DNA from: Mesorhizobium sp. WSM3859
Lineage (GTDB): Bacteria; Pseudomonadota; Alphaproteobacteria; Rhizobiales; Rhizobiaceae
Direction: 5' to 3'
Assembly (NCBI RefSeq): GCF_002295065.1
Contig: NZ_NSGG01000003.1
Coordinates: forward strand, 186,001-250,000
DNA length: 64,000 nt
The position numbers and the translations under genes are program-made. Positions 46,806 through 55,563 of the stretch are shown here, piece after piece; positions within the stretch are counted from its first letter, which is position 1, and the number at the start of each line of letters is the position of its first letter. The notes beneath the pieces are model-generated. The model was given only the letters and a program-made list of their open reading frames with translations. It was not told the origin of the DNA and ran no database searches.

Positions 46806-47626
46806 GACTTCTCTTCCTTGGCGACATGGTTGGCAAAACAGGGCGCACGGCGGTTTGGGAACAGCTGCCGGGGCTGATTTCCGACTTCAAGCTCGACTTC
46901 GTCATCGTCAATGGCGAGAACGCCGCCGGCGGCTTCGGCATCACCGAGGAGATCTTTCGCGAGACGCTCGCGGCGGGCGCTGATGTCGTTACCACAGGCA
47001 ACCATGTCTGGGACCAGCGCGACGCGCTGATCTTCGCGCCGCGCGAGGAGCGATTCCTGCGGCCTTCCAATTTTCCCAAAGGCACGCCGGGGCGCGGCTC
47101 GGGCGTCTACATCGCCCGCAACGGCGCGCGCGTGCTGGTCGCCAACATCATGGGCCGCGTCTTCATGCACCCGGAGCTCGACGACCCGTTCCAGGCCGGC
47201 GAGCGTGAGCTCGCCGCCTGTCCGCTCGGCGAGCAGGCCGATGCGGCGATCGTCGATTTCCATGCCGAGGCGACGTCGGAGAAAATGTGCTTCGCGCATT
47301 TCGTCGACGGCCGCGCCAGCCTCGTGGTCGGAACGCATACGCACCAGCCGACAGCCGACCATCAGATCCTCAATGGCGGTACCGCCTATATTTCGGATGC
47401 CGGCATGTGCGGCGACTACGATTCCTCGCTCGGCATGGACAAGGAAGAGCCGCTCAATCGGTTTCTTTCCAAGGTGCCGAAAGGCCGCTTCGAGGCGGCG
47501 ACTGGACCGGCGACGCTCTGCGGGGTTGGTGTCGATATTTCCGATCGCACCGGACTTGCCGAAAAAATCGCGCCGTTTCGTCGCGGGCCGCGGCTGGAAG
47601 AAACGGCGCCGTCTTTCTGGTCCTGA
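46802..47626 (+). CDS. YmdB-type metallophosphoesterase (TIGR00282)
   Basis: 274 residues. Calcineurin-like fold with metal-binding GDMVGKTGR, NGENAAGG, TGNHVWDQ and GTHTHQPTADHQIL. In Bacillus, YmdB hydrolyses 2',3'-cyclic nucleotides and affects biofilm and motility; the alphaproteobacterial role is unknown. The ATG overlaps the antitoxin stop, so it is translated behind the TA pair. In related genomes this gene normally stands directly behind the cyclo-ligase (from memory). Confidence 0.93.
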   Translation: MRLLFLGDMVGKTGRTAVWEQLPGLISDFKLDFVIVNGENAAGGFGITEEIFRETLAAGADVVTTGNHVWDQRDALIFAPREERFLRPSNFPKGTPGRGSGVYIARNGARVLVANIMGRVFMHPELDDPFQAGERELAACPLGEQADAAIVDFHAEATSEKMCFAHFVDGRASLVVGTHTHQPTADHQILNGGTAYISDAGMCGDYDSSLGMDKEEPLNRFLSKVPKGRFEAATGPATLCGVGVDISDRTGLAEKIAPFRRGPRLEETAPSFWS

Positions 47627-47696
47627 CATTGATATAGGCGAGGTCAGTGCCTAACTGGCGACGAAACTGCTCTAGATCGTAGAGGGGACGACCTCC

Positions 47697-48461
47697 ATGC
47701 AGCTTGTCGAATTCCTGGCGCCGCGCTTTGCCTTTGTTTCCGATCCGACCGCATGGATCGCGCTTTTGACACTGGTGGTGCTCGAGATCGTGCTCGGCAT
47801 CGACAATCTGATCTTCATCTCGATCCTCACCAACAAGCTGCCGGAATCGCAGCGCGCCCGGGCCCGCCGGCTGGGCATCTCGGCGGCGCTGGTCATGCGC
47901 CTTGTCCTGCTCGCCACCATCTCGATCATCGTGCAGCTGACGACGCCGGTGTTCACGGCGTTGGGGCACGGCTTTTCCTGGCGCGACCTGATCCTGATCG
48001 CCGGCGGCCTGTTCCTGGTGTGGAAGGCGACCAAGGAAATCCATCACACGGTCGACCCCCAGGATCATCAGGACACGATGGTGGGTACGCTGCAGATGAG
48101 CCTTGCCGGCGCCATCTTCCAGATCCTGCTGCTCGACCTCGTCTTCTCGATCGATTCCATCATCACCGCTGTCGGCATGACCGACGAGATCGCCATCATG
48201 TATATCGCGGTAATCGTGGCGGTGAGCGTGATGATGCTGGCGGCGACGCCGCTCGCCAATTTCATCGCCAGGAACCCCTCCATCGTCATGCTGGCGCTGG
48301 GCTTTCTTCTGATGATCGGCATGACGCTGATCGCCGACGGTATGGGTTACCATGTGCCCAAGGGCTACATCTACGCGGCGATGGGCTTTTCGGCGCTGGT
48401 CGAGGGCCTCAACATGCTGGCACGGAATCGCAAGAAGCAGGGAGCGAGCGACGGGCACTGA
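47697..48461 (+). CDS. TerC-family integral membrane protein
   Basis: 254 residues with about seven helices. [21 protein letters not shown] near the N-terminus and [24 protein letters not shown] in the middle hold the paired Asp residues in membrane helices typical of TerC/Alx proteins, which export metals such as manganese during or after protein secretion. The substrate is inferred from the family. GAGGGGACG stands upstream of the ATG. Confidence 0.92.
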   Translation: MQLVEFLAPRFAFVSDPTAWIALLTLVVLEIVLGIDNLIFISILTNKLPESQRARARRLGISAALVMRLVLLATISIIVQLTTPVFTALGHGFSWRDLILIAGGLFLVWKATKEIHHTVDPQDHQDTMVGTLQMSLAGAIFQILLLDLVFSIDSIITAVGMTDEIAIMYIAVIVAVSVMMLAATPLANFIARNPSIVMLALGFLLMIGMTLIADGMGYHVPKGYIYAAMGFSALVEGLNMLARNRKKQGASDGH

Positions 48462-48476
48462 GACTGGCATACCCTT

Positions 48477-48696
48477 CGTCATTCCAGGGCGGAGCGACGC
48501 GAAGCGGAGCGCAGACCCTGGAATCCATGCCGTTACCCACGCCGAAGAATGCAGCGGAGCAGAATTGAGCAACGGCTGGGGACATCTGTCGGGATTTAGG
48601 TGTCTCATCCTGAGATGCGGCGGAACGTCAGCGTCACGGCATGGATGCTAGGGTCTGCGCGCGTCGCTTCGCTCCTTGCTCCGCCCTAGCATGACG
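48477..48696. repeat. Pair of inverted dispersed repeats after terC
   Basis: 48477-48536 (CGTCATTCCAGGGCGGAGCG ... ATCCATGCCGTTAC) and 48633-48696 (GTCACGGCATGGATGCTAGG ... CTAGCATGACG) are the same ~60-bp element in opposite orientations, about 75% identical, separated by about 96 bp. Such repeats occur often between genes in Mesorhizobium. Together they can form a large hairpin. Confidence 0.8.
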
Positions 48697-48699
48697 AAT

Positions 48700-49161
48700 T
48701 CATTTTAGGCCCTTCGGGTGACGGTCGCCGACCAGGCCGAGCGTCAGGCCTTGTTCCAGCCACGCCTTGGCGCCGGCCAGCACCAGCGAGAAGCCGCCGG
48801 TCGAATCGACGGCCTGCTTGACCTGCTCGTCGCCTGGGCCGACGAAGCCGAAGTTGCGGACTTCGAGAAAGGTCGTACCGCCAGACATATCAGTGAAGGT
48901 CCAGACGACGGTGGTCGGCGGGTCGTTCCAGCGCATGACGATCCTTTCGCGGGGGACGATCTCGCTGACCTCGACCCTGGTCGAGACGCCATACATTCGC
49001 CACTCCCACTCGACCGGCTTGCCCTCGTCCAGCCGGCCGCTGGAATGCGTGAACCAGAATTTCGTGGTGACCGCCGGATCGACGATCGCCTCGAAGACTT
49101 CGGCCACCGGCCGGCGGATCAGCATGGCGGTTTCGGCAGTTGGAGCTTGCTTGAGTTCCAC
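48700..49161 (-). CDS. SRPBCC/AHSA1-family protein 2
   Basis: 153 residues from GTG 49161, with an excellent ribosome site AAGGAGGAG. START-like fold: LIRRPVAEVFEAIVDPAVTTKFWFTHSSGRL, IVMRWNDPPTTVVWTFTDMSGGTTFLEVRNFGF. Members bind small hydrophobic ligands; the exact ligand is unknown. Last gene of the ArsR-controlled operon. Confidence 0.88.
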   Translation of the reverse strand: MELKQAPTAETAMLIRRPVAEVFEAIVDPAVTTKFWFTHSSGRLDEGKPVEWEWRMYGVSTRVEVSEIVPRERIVMRWNDPPTTVVWTFTDMSGGTTFLEVRNFGFVGPGDEQVKQAVDSTGGFSLVLAGAKAWLEQGLTLGLVGDRHPKGLK

Positions 49162-49256
49162 GGTTCTCCTCCTTAGTTGCCAGCTTGCCTTGAGGCATTT
49201 GTGGTTCGCAATTCCAGGGGAAAACGCTGCGCGCCCTCCCCTGGAATTGCCCTGTT

Positions 49257-49649
49257 TCAAGGCAGATTGATTTGCCAGGAGACGCCGAAGCGGTCGTTGA
49301 GCCAGGCGAAGCGGCGGCTGAAGCCGTAGTTGCCGGTCGGCATCAGGAAGCCGCCGTCCTTGGAGAGAACGCCAACGATCCGCTCCAGTTCCTGCTCGGA
49401 CGAGCAGTCGACGAAGAAGGAGAAGGACGGCGTGAAGGTGAAGGCGTGGTGCACTGGGCTGTTGTAGATCCTGACCTCGACGCCTCCGATCAAAGCGCGC
49501 GCCAGCTTGAGCGTTCCGTCCGCCCCGTCCTCGCCCGAGCCGTAGCGCGTGACGTCGAGGACCTGGCTATCGGGAATGGTCCCGCAATAGAGGGTCATGG
49601 CCTCTTCGGCCGTTCCCTCGAACATCAGGAATGGTGTTGCTTTCGTCAT
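49257..49649 (-). CDS. VOC-family protein (PhnB-like)
   Basis: 130 residues. One glyoxalase/VOC fold of the PhnB / 3-demethylubiquinone type (ATPFLMFEGTAEEAMTLYCGTIPDSQV, FSFFVDCSSEQELERIVGVLSKDGGFLMPTGNYGFSRRFAWLNDRFGVSWQI). Catalytic function unknown. It lies between two SRPBCC genes in the same operon; GGAGGC precedes the ATG. Confidence 0.88.
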   Translation of the reverse strand: MTKATPFLMFEGTAEEAMTLYCGTIPDSQVLDVTRYGSGEDGADGTLKLARALIGGVEVRIYNSPVHHAFTFTPSFSFFVDCSSEQELERIVGVLSKDGGFLMPTGNYGFSRRFAWLNDRFGVSWQINLP

Positions 49650-49693
49650 CGGGCGGCCTCCTTCTGCCGGGTGATCGGGACTTGAAGTCGGAC

Positions 49694-50176
49694 TCAGATG
49701 TTGGTCTCGTTGGCCGGCTCGCCGCGCAACTCGCTGCGATAATAGCCGTCGCGCAGATTGATGCCGTATTCGAGATAGGCCTTCATGCAGGCCAGCATCT
49801 GCGACCAGCCTTCGCAGTTGAGGTAGGATTTCTTCAGGCCGACCTCGCCTTCTTGCCAGCCCTGCTCGGCGATGTTGACGAAGGTGCCACCGTCCTCCAA
49901 TGGCTCGAAATTCATCTCGATGCGGGTCTTGTAGGCGGGCTTGCCCTCGGCGTCGGTCGCGTCCCAGCGCAGCACGATGCGCTTGTCCTTGGTCACCTCG
50001 TCGACCTCGACCGGCACGGACTTCCACCAGGTGACGGTGGTGCCCGCCACAAGCGGAGCCGAGGCGCCGCCGATGGTGGTGAAGTAGCCGCTGAGCTTCG
50101 TCGGATTGACCACCGCGTCGAAGACCTCGGCGACCGATTTGCCAATGCGTCCGGAAATCCTGAATCCGAGGGACAT
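49694..50176 (-). CDS. SRPBCC/AHSA1-family protein 1
   Basis: 160 residues from ATG 50176 with GGAAGGAG upstream. START-like fold with GFRISGRIGKSVAEVFDAVVNPTKLSGYFTT and the C-terminal GWSQMLACMKAYLEYG. First gene of the operon divergent from the ArsR regulator. Such ArsR-SRPBCC-VOC sets are widespread and thought to respond to small organic molecules, but this is inference. Confidence 0.88.
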   Translation of the reverse strand: MSLGFRISGRIGKSVAEVFDAVVNPTKLSGYFTTIGGASAPLVAGTTVTWWKSVPVEVDEVTKDKRIVLRWDATDAEGKPAYKTRIEMNFEPLEDGGTFVNIAEQGWQEGEVGLKKSYLNCEGWSQMLACMKAYLEYGINLRDGYYRSELRGEPANETNI

Positions 50177-50209
50177 ATCCACAGCTCCTTCCTTGCTCGT
50201 CAAAACAAT

Positions 50210-50229
50210 ATGTTATAGAAATATAACAT
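50210..50229. promoter_or_regulatory. Palindromic operator between arsR and SRPBCC genes
   Basis: ATGTTATA-GAAA-TATAACAT is a perfect 8-bp inverted repeat. Its right end includes the first two bases of the arsR ATG, so the regulator would cover its own start while also blocking the divergent SRPBCC operon. Confidence 0.7.
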
Positions 50230-50551
50230 GTCAAGTCAAACCACGGACGACCATGTTTTCAAGGCGTTAGCGCATCCGCGCCGTCGCGAATTGCTGGATC
50301 GCCTGAAGGATCAGCCGCAAACCACCGGGATGCTGTGCGAGGCTTTTCCGGACATGGACCGCTGTACGGTGATGATGCACCTGAAAGTGCTGGAGGACGC
50401 GGACCTGGTTGTTGCGAAGCGCGAGGGGCGCGAGCGCTGGAACCATCTCAACGCACTGCCGATCAAGCAGATCCACGATCGCTGGATCAGCCAGTATGCC
50501 GGCCACGCCATCAGCATCCTCGACCGGCTGAAGTCCGATCTCGAGGGGTGA
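50228..50551 (+). CDS. ArsR-family transcriptional regulator
   Basis: 107 residues. Winged-helix domain VFKALAHPRRRELLDRLKDQPQTTGMLCEAF..DRCTVMMHLKVLEDADLVVAKREGRERWNHLN. No CxC metal site of ArsR/SmtB sensors is visible, so it belongs to the non-metal group that accompanies SRPBCC proteins. No Shine-Dalgarno is seen; a palindrome overlaps the ATG, which may mean a very short leader. Confidence 0.9.
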   Translation: MSSQTTDDHVFKALAHPRRRELLDRLKDQPQTTGMLCEAFPDMDRCTVMMHLKVLEDADLVVAKREGRERWNHLNALPIKQIHDRWISQYAGHAISILDRLKSDLEG

Positions 50552-50766
50552 GTTTGTGCCGCGAAGCCGGCGCCTCAGTCCAGCCATAACGGTGCGTCTG
50601 GACGAATTGAGCCGATTTATCTATAAGCCGGCCATTCCGACAAAGAGCGCCGCATGCCTTCGCAGGCATGCCTGGAGCGTTCTGAAATTGAATTCGAGCA
50701 TTCTGCCGAAGACGCGGTGACGACACCTCGCTTCAAGATGCTCTAGCCGAACACGACAGGGGTGCC

Positions 50767-51516
50767 ATGGCTGGCCATTCGCAGTTTAAGAACATCATGC
50801 ACCGCAAGGGCCGTCAGGACGCGGTGCGGTCGAAAATGTTTTCCAAGCTGGCGCGCGAAATCACCGTCGCCGCCAAGACCGGCACGCCGGACCCGGCGAT
50901 GAATCCGCGCCTGCGCCTTGCGGTGCAGAACGCCAAGGCGGTGTCGATGCCGAAGGACAACATCCAGCGCGCCATCAACAAGGCTTCCGCGGGCGACGGC
51001 GAAAACTACGAAGCCGTGCGTTACGAGGGTTATGGCCCGGGCGGCGTGGCGCTGATCGTCGAGGCGCTGACCGACAACCGCAACCGCTCCGCCTCCAATG
51101 TGCGCGCCGCCTTCACCAAGGCCGGCGGGGCGCTCGGCGAAACCGGCTCGGTGTCCTTCATGTGGAACCGCGTCGGCGAAATCTACTATCCGGCTTCGGC
51201 CGGCAGCGCCGACAAGGTGATGGAAGCCGCGATCGAGGCCGGCGCCGAGGATGTCGAGTCCGATGAGGAAGGCCACACCATCTATTGCAGCTTCGAAAAT
51301 ATGGGCGAAGTGTCGAAGTCCCTCGAAGCTGCGCTAGGCGAGGCGGAATCGGTGAAGCCGATCTGGCAGCCGCAGAACAACGTCCCGGTCGACGAAGAAC
51401 GTGCGCAGTCGCTGATGAAGCTGGTCGCCACCCTCGAGGATGATGACGACGTGCAGAGCGTCTACGCCAATTTCGAGGTCGATGACGAGACCATGGCCAA
51501 GCTCAGCGCGGCCTGA
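50767..51516 (+). CDS. yebC: YebC/PmpR-family protein
   Basis: 249 residues. The opening [37 protein letters not shown] is diagnostic. Long known as a DNA-binding transcriptional regulator family, it has more recently been linked to relief of ribosome stalling at proline-rich stretches. GACAGGGGTG precedes the ATG. The 215 bp upstream contain an 8-bp hairpin at 50652-50671 and no gene. Confidence 0.95.
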   Translation: MAGHSQFKNIMHRKGRQDAVRSKMFSKLAREITVAAKTGTPDPAMNPRLRLAVQNAKAVSMPKDNIQRAINKASAGDGENYEAVRYEGYGPGGVALIVEALTDNRNRSASNVRAAFTKAGGALGETGSVSFMWNRVGEIYYPASAGSADKVMEAAIEAGAEDVESDEEGHTIYCSFENMGEVSKSLEAALGEAESVKPIWQPQNNVPVDEERAQSLMKLVATLEDDDDVQSVYANFEVDDETMAKLSAA

Positions 51517-51534
51517 TCGGCTGCCCGGTTCCAG

Positions 51535-51846
51535 ATGAGCGAGAAGCCGCTTCCCGTCATCCGCATCACCTACTGCACGCAATGCCAGTGGCTGCTGCGC
51601 GCCGGATGGATGGCGCAGGAGCTGCTTTCGACGTTTGGCACCGATCTCGGCGAAGTCACGCTGGTGCCGGGCACCGGCGGCATTTTTACGATCTCCTGCA
51701 ACGAGGTGCTTGTGTGGGACCGTAAGCGGGACGGTGGTTTCCCGGATGCGGCAAAGCTCAAGCAGCTGGTCCGCGATGTCATTGATCCGGAGCGAGATCT
51801 GGGGCACTCGGATCGCAAGGGACACAAGACCAAGGACCCCGCCTGA
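51535..51846 (+). CDS. SelT/SelW/SelH (Rdx)-family protein
   Basis: 103 residues. The thioredoxin-like CxxC motif is Cys14-TQ-Cys17 (ITYCTQCQWLLRAGWMAQELL), where some eukaryotic relatives carry selenocysteine. The rest, GTGGIFTISCNEVLVWDRKRDGGFPDAAKLKQLVRD, is the Rdx fold. Probably a redox protein, target unknown. It starts 18 bp after yebC and may be cotranscribed. Confidence 0.9.
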   Translation: MSEKPLPVIRITYCTQCQWLLRAGWMAQELLSTFGTDLGEVTLVPGTGGIFTISCNEVLVWDRKRDGGFPDAAKLKQLVRDVIDPERDLGHSDRKGHKTKDPA

Positions 51847-51880
51847 GGCCGGGTCTTTCGCATTTGCTGGCTGCTCATCC

Positions 51881-52357
51881 TCAGATCAATGCCAAGATGA
51901 AGCAGGCCATCGATACGATGGCGGTGACGGTGCGGACGTGGTTCCACATCACCCATTGGCTGAGATGGTTCGCCCACACGGCGGCGCCGCTGGCGCTCTC
52001 AGGATCGACAGCAGCGAGCGCGTCGTTGAGCGGCACGTTGAAGACCATGGTCACGAGCGGATTGCCGACGAAATAGATCACGGCGCCGGCAAGCAGCCAG
52101 TACGACCCGGACTGGCTCCAGCCGAAGAAAACGGCGGCAATCAACACCAGGCAGATGAGGCCGGTGCCGAACAGCGCGGTCATGAAGGTCGGCGTGATCA
52201 CCGTGTCGTTGATCGAATTCATCGCCGCGATGCCGCTCGGGACGGGCAGCCGGGCAAGTGCTGCCATGACGAAATTGGAAAAGGCGAAGAACACGCCGCC
52301 AACCACGCCTGAGCCGATCGCTGCGATGAAGGTGAGGGTGGGAAGAAGTTTCATCAT
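51881..52357 (-). CDS. DUF1772-family membrane protein (anthrone oxygenase-like)
   Basis: 158 residues with four hydrophobic segments. GSGVVGGVFFAFSNFVMAALARLP and GNPLVTMVFNVPLNDALAAVDP are DUF1772 motifs; a few members act as anthrone oxygenases. The role here is unknown. It is divergent from a TetR gene with a palindrome in the gap, so TetR control is likely. Confidence 0.85.
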   Translation of the reverse strand: MMKLLPTLTFIAAIGSGVVGGVFFAFSNFVMAALARLPVPSGIAAMNSINDTVITPTFMTALFGTGLICLVLIAAVFFGWSQSGSYWLLAGAVIYFVGNPLVTMVFNVPLNDALAAVDPESASGAAVWANHLSQWVMWNHVRTVTAIVSMACFILALI

Positions 52358-52388
52358 CTCAGTTGCTCCAGAGACTGGGTTTCATTCA

Positions 52389-52411
52389 AAATGTGAGTAA
52401 TCCTCACATTT
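52389..52411. promoter_or_regulatory. Palindromic operator between DUF1772 and tetR genes
   Basis: AAATGTGAG-TAATC-CTCACATTT is a perfect 9-bp inverted repeat 32 bp upstream of the DUF1772 start and 69 bp before the tetR start; a natural TetR-family site. Confidence 0.65.
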
Positions 52412-52479
52412 GCAAAACGTGATAAACCCTCGTATTTTGCGAGTCAAGCCAGTTTCGGAAAAAGCGTCCGGAGAGAGCC

Positions 52480-53121
52480 ATGGATGAGAGAACCGCCGCC
52501 AAGCCGGATCAGGCCGTCATCGGCTCGCCGCGCCGGTCGCCAAGCCAGCAACGCAGCCGCGAGCGGGTCGAGCGCATGCTCGCGGCCGCCTCGGCGCTGA
52601 TTGCCGAGCAGGGCAGCGATGCGATGCGGATGGGCGAGGTGGCGGAGCGGGCAGGGGTGTCGATCGGCTCGCTCTACCAGTTCTTTCCGGACAAGCGGGC
52701 GATCGTCTGGGCGCTGGCCGAACGCTACACCGCCGAAAGCCAGGCGTGCATTTCGGCCGCGCTAACCGATGTCAGGGACGCCGAAGGGCTGAAGCAGGCG
52801 TTTTCGGAGCTGGTCGACATCTACTACCAGCTGTTCCTGGCCGAGCCGGTGATACGCGACGTCTGGTCAGGCACGCAGGCCGACAAGGCGCTGCGGGAGC
52901 TGGAGCTCGCCGACAGCCGGGCCAATGCCGAATTTTTGGTCGCTGTGCTGAAGCGGCTGAGGCCCGATACCGATCCGCTCGAATTGGAGACGACGGCCTT
53001 TCTGGTCTGGCAGATGGGCGAGGCTGCGGTGCGGCTGGCGATCTCGGTCGATCGCGAAGAGGGCGACAGGCTGGTCGAGGCCTACAAGCGCATGGCGCTG
53101 AGGGAGCTGGTGGGCGCGTAG
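52480..53121 (+). CDS. TetR-family transcriptional regulator
   Basis: 213 residues. N-terminal HTH (RVERMLAAASALIAEQGSDAMRMGEVAERAGVSIGSLYQFFPDKRAIVWAL) and a helical ligand-binding domain. It is divergent from the DUF1772 gene and probably represses it. GGAGAG precedes the ATG. Confidence 0.92.
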   Translation: MDERTAAKPDQAVIGSPRRSPSQQRSRERVERMLAAASALIAEQGSDAMRMGEVAERAGVSIGSLYQFFPDKRAIVWALAERYTAESQACISAALTDVRDAEGLKQAFSELVDIYYQLFLAEPVIRDVWSGTQADKALRELELADSRANAEFLVAVLKRLRPDTDPLELETTAFLVWQMGEAAVRLAISVDREEGDRLVEAYKRMALRELVGA

Positions 53122-53126
53122 GAAGC

Positions 53127-53235
53127 CCACCCTCCCCCTCGTGAGGAGGGTCGCTGCGCAGCAGCGGGGAGGGGGCAGTGCAGTCCCCCACCCGGACCTC
53201 GGTCCGACCTCCCCACAAGGAGGAGGTAGGGGCAG
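53127..53235. repeat. Inverted GC-rich repeat after tetR
   Basis: CCCTCCCCCTCGTGAGGAGGGT (from 53130) and CCTCCCCACAAGGAGGAGGTAGGGG (to 53232) are related inverted arms, each with its own small hairpin, of the same type as the other intergenic palindromes in the window. Confidence 0.6.
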
Positions 53236-53246
53236 GCGCAGCCAAC

Positions 53247-53273
53247 AAAAACCCGCCTCGAAGGCGGGTTTTT
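53247..53273. terminator. Bidirectional terminator between tetR and rpmE
   Basis: A 12-bp stem AAAAACCCGCCT / AGGCGGGTTTTT with a three-base loop. The A and T runs make it work in both directions; rpmE is the likely main user. Confidence 0.9.
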
Positions 53274-53296
53274 CAAATCCTGCAACCGTATCCGGC

Positions 53297-53518
53297 TTAG
53301 AGGCCGAACCCTTCGAAACGCTTCTTGAACTTCGACAGGCGGCCGCCGCGGTCGAGCAGGGTCTGCTGGCCGCCGGTCCAGGCCGGGTGCGTGGTCGGGT
53401 CGATGTCGAGGTTCATCGTGTCGCCTTCCTTGCCCCAGGTCGAACGGGTCAGGTATTCGGTGCCATCGGTCATGACGACTTTGATGGTGTGGTAGTCGGG
53501 ATGGATAGAGGCCTTCAT
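53297..53518 (-). CDS. rpmE: 50S ribosomal protein L31
   Basis: 73 residues, [29 protein letters not shown] ... [25 protein letters not shown]. The zinc-binding CxxC of C+ forms is absent, so it is the zinc-independent type usual in rhizobia. ATG 53518 is chosen; the longer frame is non-conserved. Divergent from the ABC exporter, as in many Rhizobiales. Confidence 0.97.
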   Translation of the reverse strand: MKASIHPDYHTIKVVMTDGTEYLTRSTWGKEGDTMNLDIDPTTHPAWTGGQQTLLDRGGRLSKFKKRFEGFGL

Positions 53519-53724
53519 TGTCTTATTTCCTGGCTTGCCGGCGCCGGTGACGGGCCAAAGGCCTGCGTCGATGCGCCCCTTTTTAAAACTCGAAGCCGCA
53601 GCTAATGAAAAGCCACGGCTTCTAAAACGGTCGGCGAGCCTATACATCAGCCGGAATTGAATCACAAGGCCGCGGCAAGCGCATATTGAAGCGCAGTACC
53701 GGCAAGCGGCCAGAGGAAACGCTC

Positions 53725-55527
53725 ATGGCGGATATCGGTGTCAGTGGAGACGGGCGCAGGCGCTCGGTCCGGCCGCTCCGCAGCCTTTTCCCCTATATCA
53801 CCCGCTACCGCAAGCTCGCGGTCGGCGCCATCGTCTCGCTGATCGTCGCGGCGGTGACCACGCTCGCCTTGCCGATGGCCGTGCGGCGCATGATCGACCA
53901 CGGTTTCCAGGCATCGGGCTCCACCTTCATCGCGGAATATTTCGCGGCGCTGGTTTTGATGGCGGCGCTGCTCGCGGCCGCCTCGGCCAGCCGCTACTAT
54001 TTCGTCATCACGCTCGGCGAGCGGGTCGTGGCCGACATCCGCCGCGACGTTTTTTCCCATGTCACGACGCTGTCACCGGCGTTCTTCGATCGCTCACATT
54101 CGGGCGAGATCGTGTCGCGGCTTGCCGCCGACACCACGCAGGTGAAGTCGGCGGTCGGCGCCACCGCTTCGGTCGCGCTGCGCAACGTCATCCTCGGCCT
54201 CGGCGCGGTGGCGATGATGGTCGTCACCAGTCCAAAACTTTCCGCCCTGGTGATCGCTGCCATTCCGCTGATCGTGCTGCCGCTGGTCGCCTTCGGCCGC
54301 TCGGTGAGGCGCAAGTCCCGGCAGGCGCAGGACACGCTTGCCGAAGCCACCGCCTATGCCAGCGAGCAGATCGGCGCGGTGCGCACGCTGCAGGCCTTCA
54401 CCAACGAGAAGCTGGTCACCGGCCGCTTCGCGGACGCGGTCGATGCCGCCTTCGAGGCGGCGCGGGCTTCGGTGTTCGCGCGCTCCTTCCTCACCTTCTT
54501 CGCCATCTTCATGATCTTTTCCTCGGTGGTGGCGGTACTGTGGTTCGGCTCGCGCGACGTGCTTGCCGGCACGCTGTCGCCAGGCACGCTCGGCCAGTTC
54601 CTGCTCTATTCGGTGTTCGCCGCCGGCGCGCTCGGCGCCTTGTCGGAGGTGTGGAGCGAACTGTCGCAGGCGGCGGGCGCGGCCGAGAGGCTGACGGAGA
54701 TCCTGGCCGAGACGCCGACGATCCAGCGGCCGGTCGATCCTCAGCCGCTGCCGGCCACGGCCAAGGGCGCGATCAGCTTCGACGACGTCTCCTTCTCCTA
54801 TCCGGCGCGGCCGGACCGCGCCGCGGTGCACGGCCTGAGCTTCCAGGTGAAGCCGGGCGAGACGGTGGCGATCGTCGGGCCTTCGGGCGCCGGCAAAAGC
54901 ACCGTCTTCTCGCTGATCCTGCGCTTCTACGATCCCGAGACCGGCCGCGTCGTCGTCGACGGGGTCGATCTGCGCGAGGCCGATCCGGCCGCCATCCGCC
55001 AACGCATAGCCATCGTGCCGCAAGACGTCACGGTCTTTGCGGCAAGCGTGCGCGACAATATCGGCTTCGGTCGGCCGGGCGCCAGCGAGGCCGAGATTGA
55101 GGCAGCGGCCAAGGCGGCGCTTGCCGACGAATTCATCGCCAGGCTCGACAAGGGCTATGACAGCCAGGTCGGCGAACGCGGCGTGACGCTGTCCGGCGGA
55201 CAGCGCCAGCGCATTGCGATCGCGCGCGCCATCCTGCGCGACGCGCCGATCCTTCTGCTCGACGAAGCGACCTCGGCGCTCGACGCCGAAAGCGAAACGC
55301 TGGTGCAAAGGGCGCTGGAGCGGCTGATGCGCGGCCGCACCACCATCGTCATCGCCCACCGTCTGGCGACCGTGCTCAAGGCCGATCGCATTCTGGTCAT
55401 GGAGGGCGAGCGCATCGTCGAGGAAGGCACGCATCAGAGCCTCGTCGCCAAGGGCGGCATTTACGCGAGGCTCGCCAAGCTGCAGTTCGAGACGGGCGCC
55501 GGCGCCTTCAAGGGCGCGGCGGAGTAG
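53725..55527 (+). CDS. ABC transporter, fused transmembrane and ATPase domains (MsbA-related)
   Basis: 600 residues. Six membrane helices (about 30-320) then an ABC domain with Walker A GPSGAGKS (about 385), signature LSGGQRQRIAIARAIL (about 490) and Walker B ILLLDEATSALD. Homodimeric exporter of lipid or drug type; the alphaproteobacterial subgroup sits next to rpmE. ATG 53725 is chosen; 13 upstream codons are in frame but unlikely. Confidence 0.93.
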   Translation: MADIGVSGDGRRRSVRPLRSLFPYITRYRKLAVGAIVSLIVAAVTTLALPMAVRRMIDHGFQASGSTFIAEYFAALVLMAALLAAASASRYYFVITLGERVVADIRRDVFSHVTTLSPAFFDRSHSGEIVSRLAADTTQVKSAVGATASVALRNVILGLGAVAMMVVTSPKLSALVIAAIPLIVLPLVAFGRSVRRKSRQAQDTLAEATAYASEQIGAVRTLQAFTNEKLVTGRFADAVDAAFEAARASVFARSFLTFFAIFMIFSSVVAVLWFGSRDVLAGTLSPGTLGQFLLYSVFAAGALGALSEVWSELSQAAGAAERLTEILAETPTIQRPVDPQPLPATAKGAISFDDVSFSYPARPDRAAVHGLSFQVKPGETVAIVGPSGAGKSTVFSLILRFYDPETGRVVVDGVDLREADPAAIRQRIAIVPQDVTVFAASVRDNIGFGRPGASEAEIEAAAKAALADEFIARLDKGYDSQVGERGVTLSGGQRQRIAIARAILRDAPILLLDEATSALDAESETLVQRALERLMRGRTTIVIAHRLATVLKADRILVMEGERIVEEGTHQSLVAKGGIYARLAKLQFETGAGAFKGAAE

Positions 55528-55563
55528 CCCCGCCGCAGCCAGTTGGTCCTGAACTGCCGCGCG

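Noticed and set aside
50652..50671. Terminator upstream of yebC
   Set aside because: The GCATGCCT-TCGC-AGGCATGC hairpin has no T-run after it on either strand.
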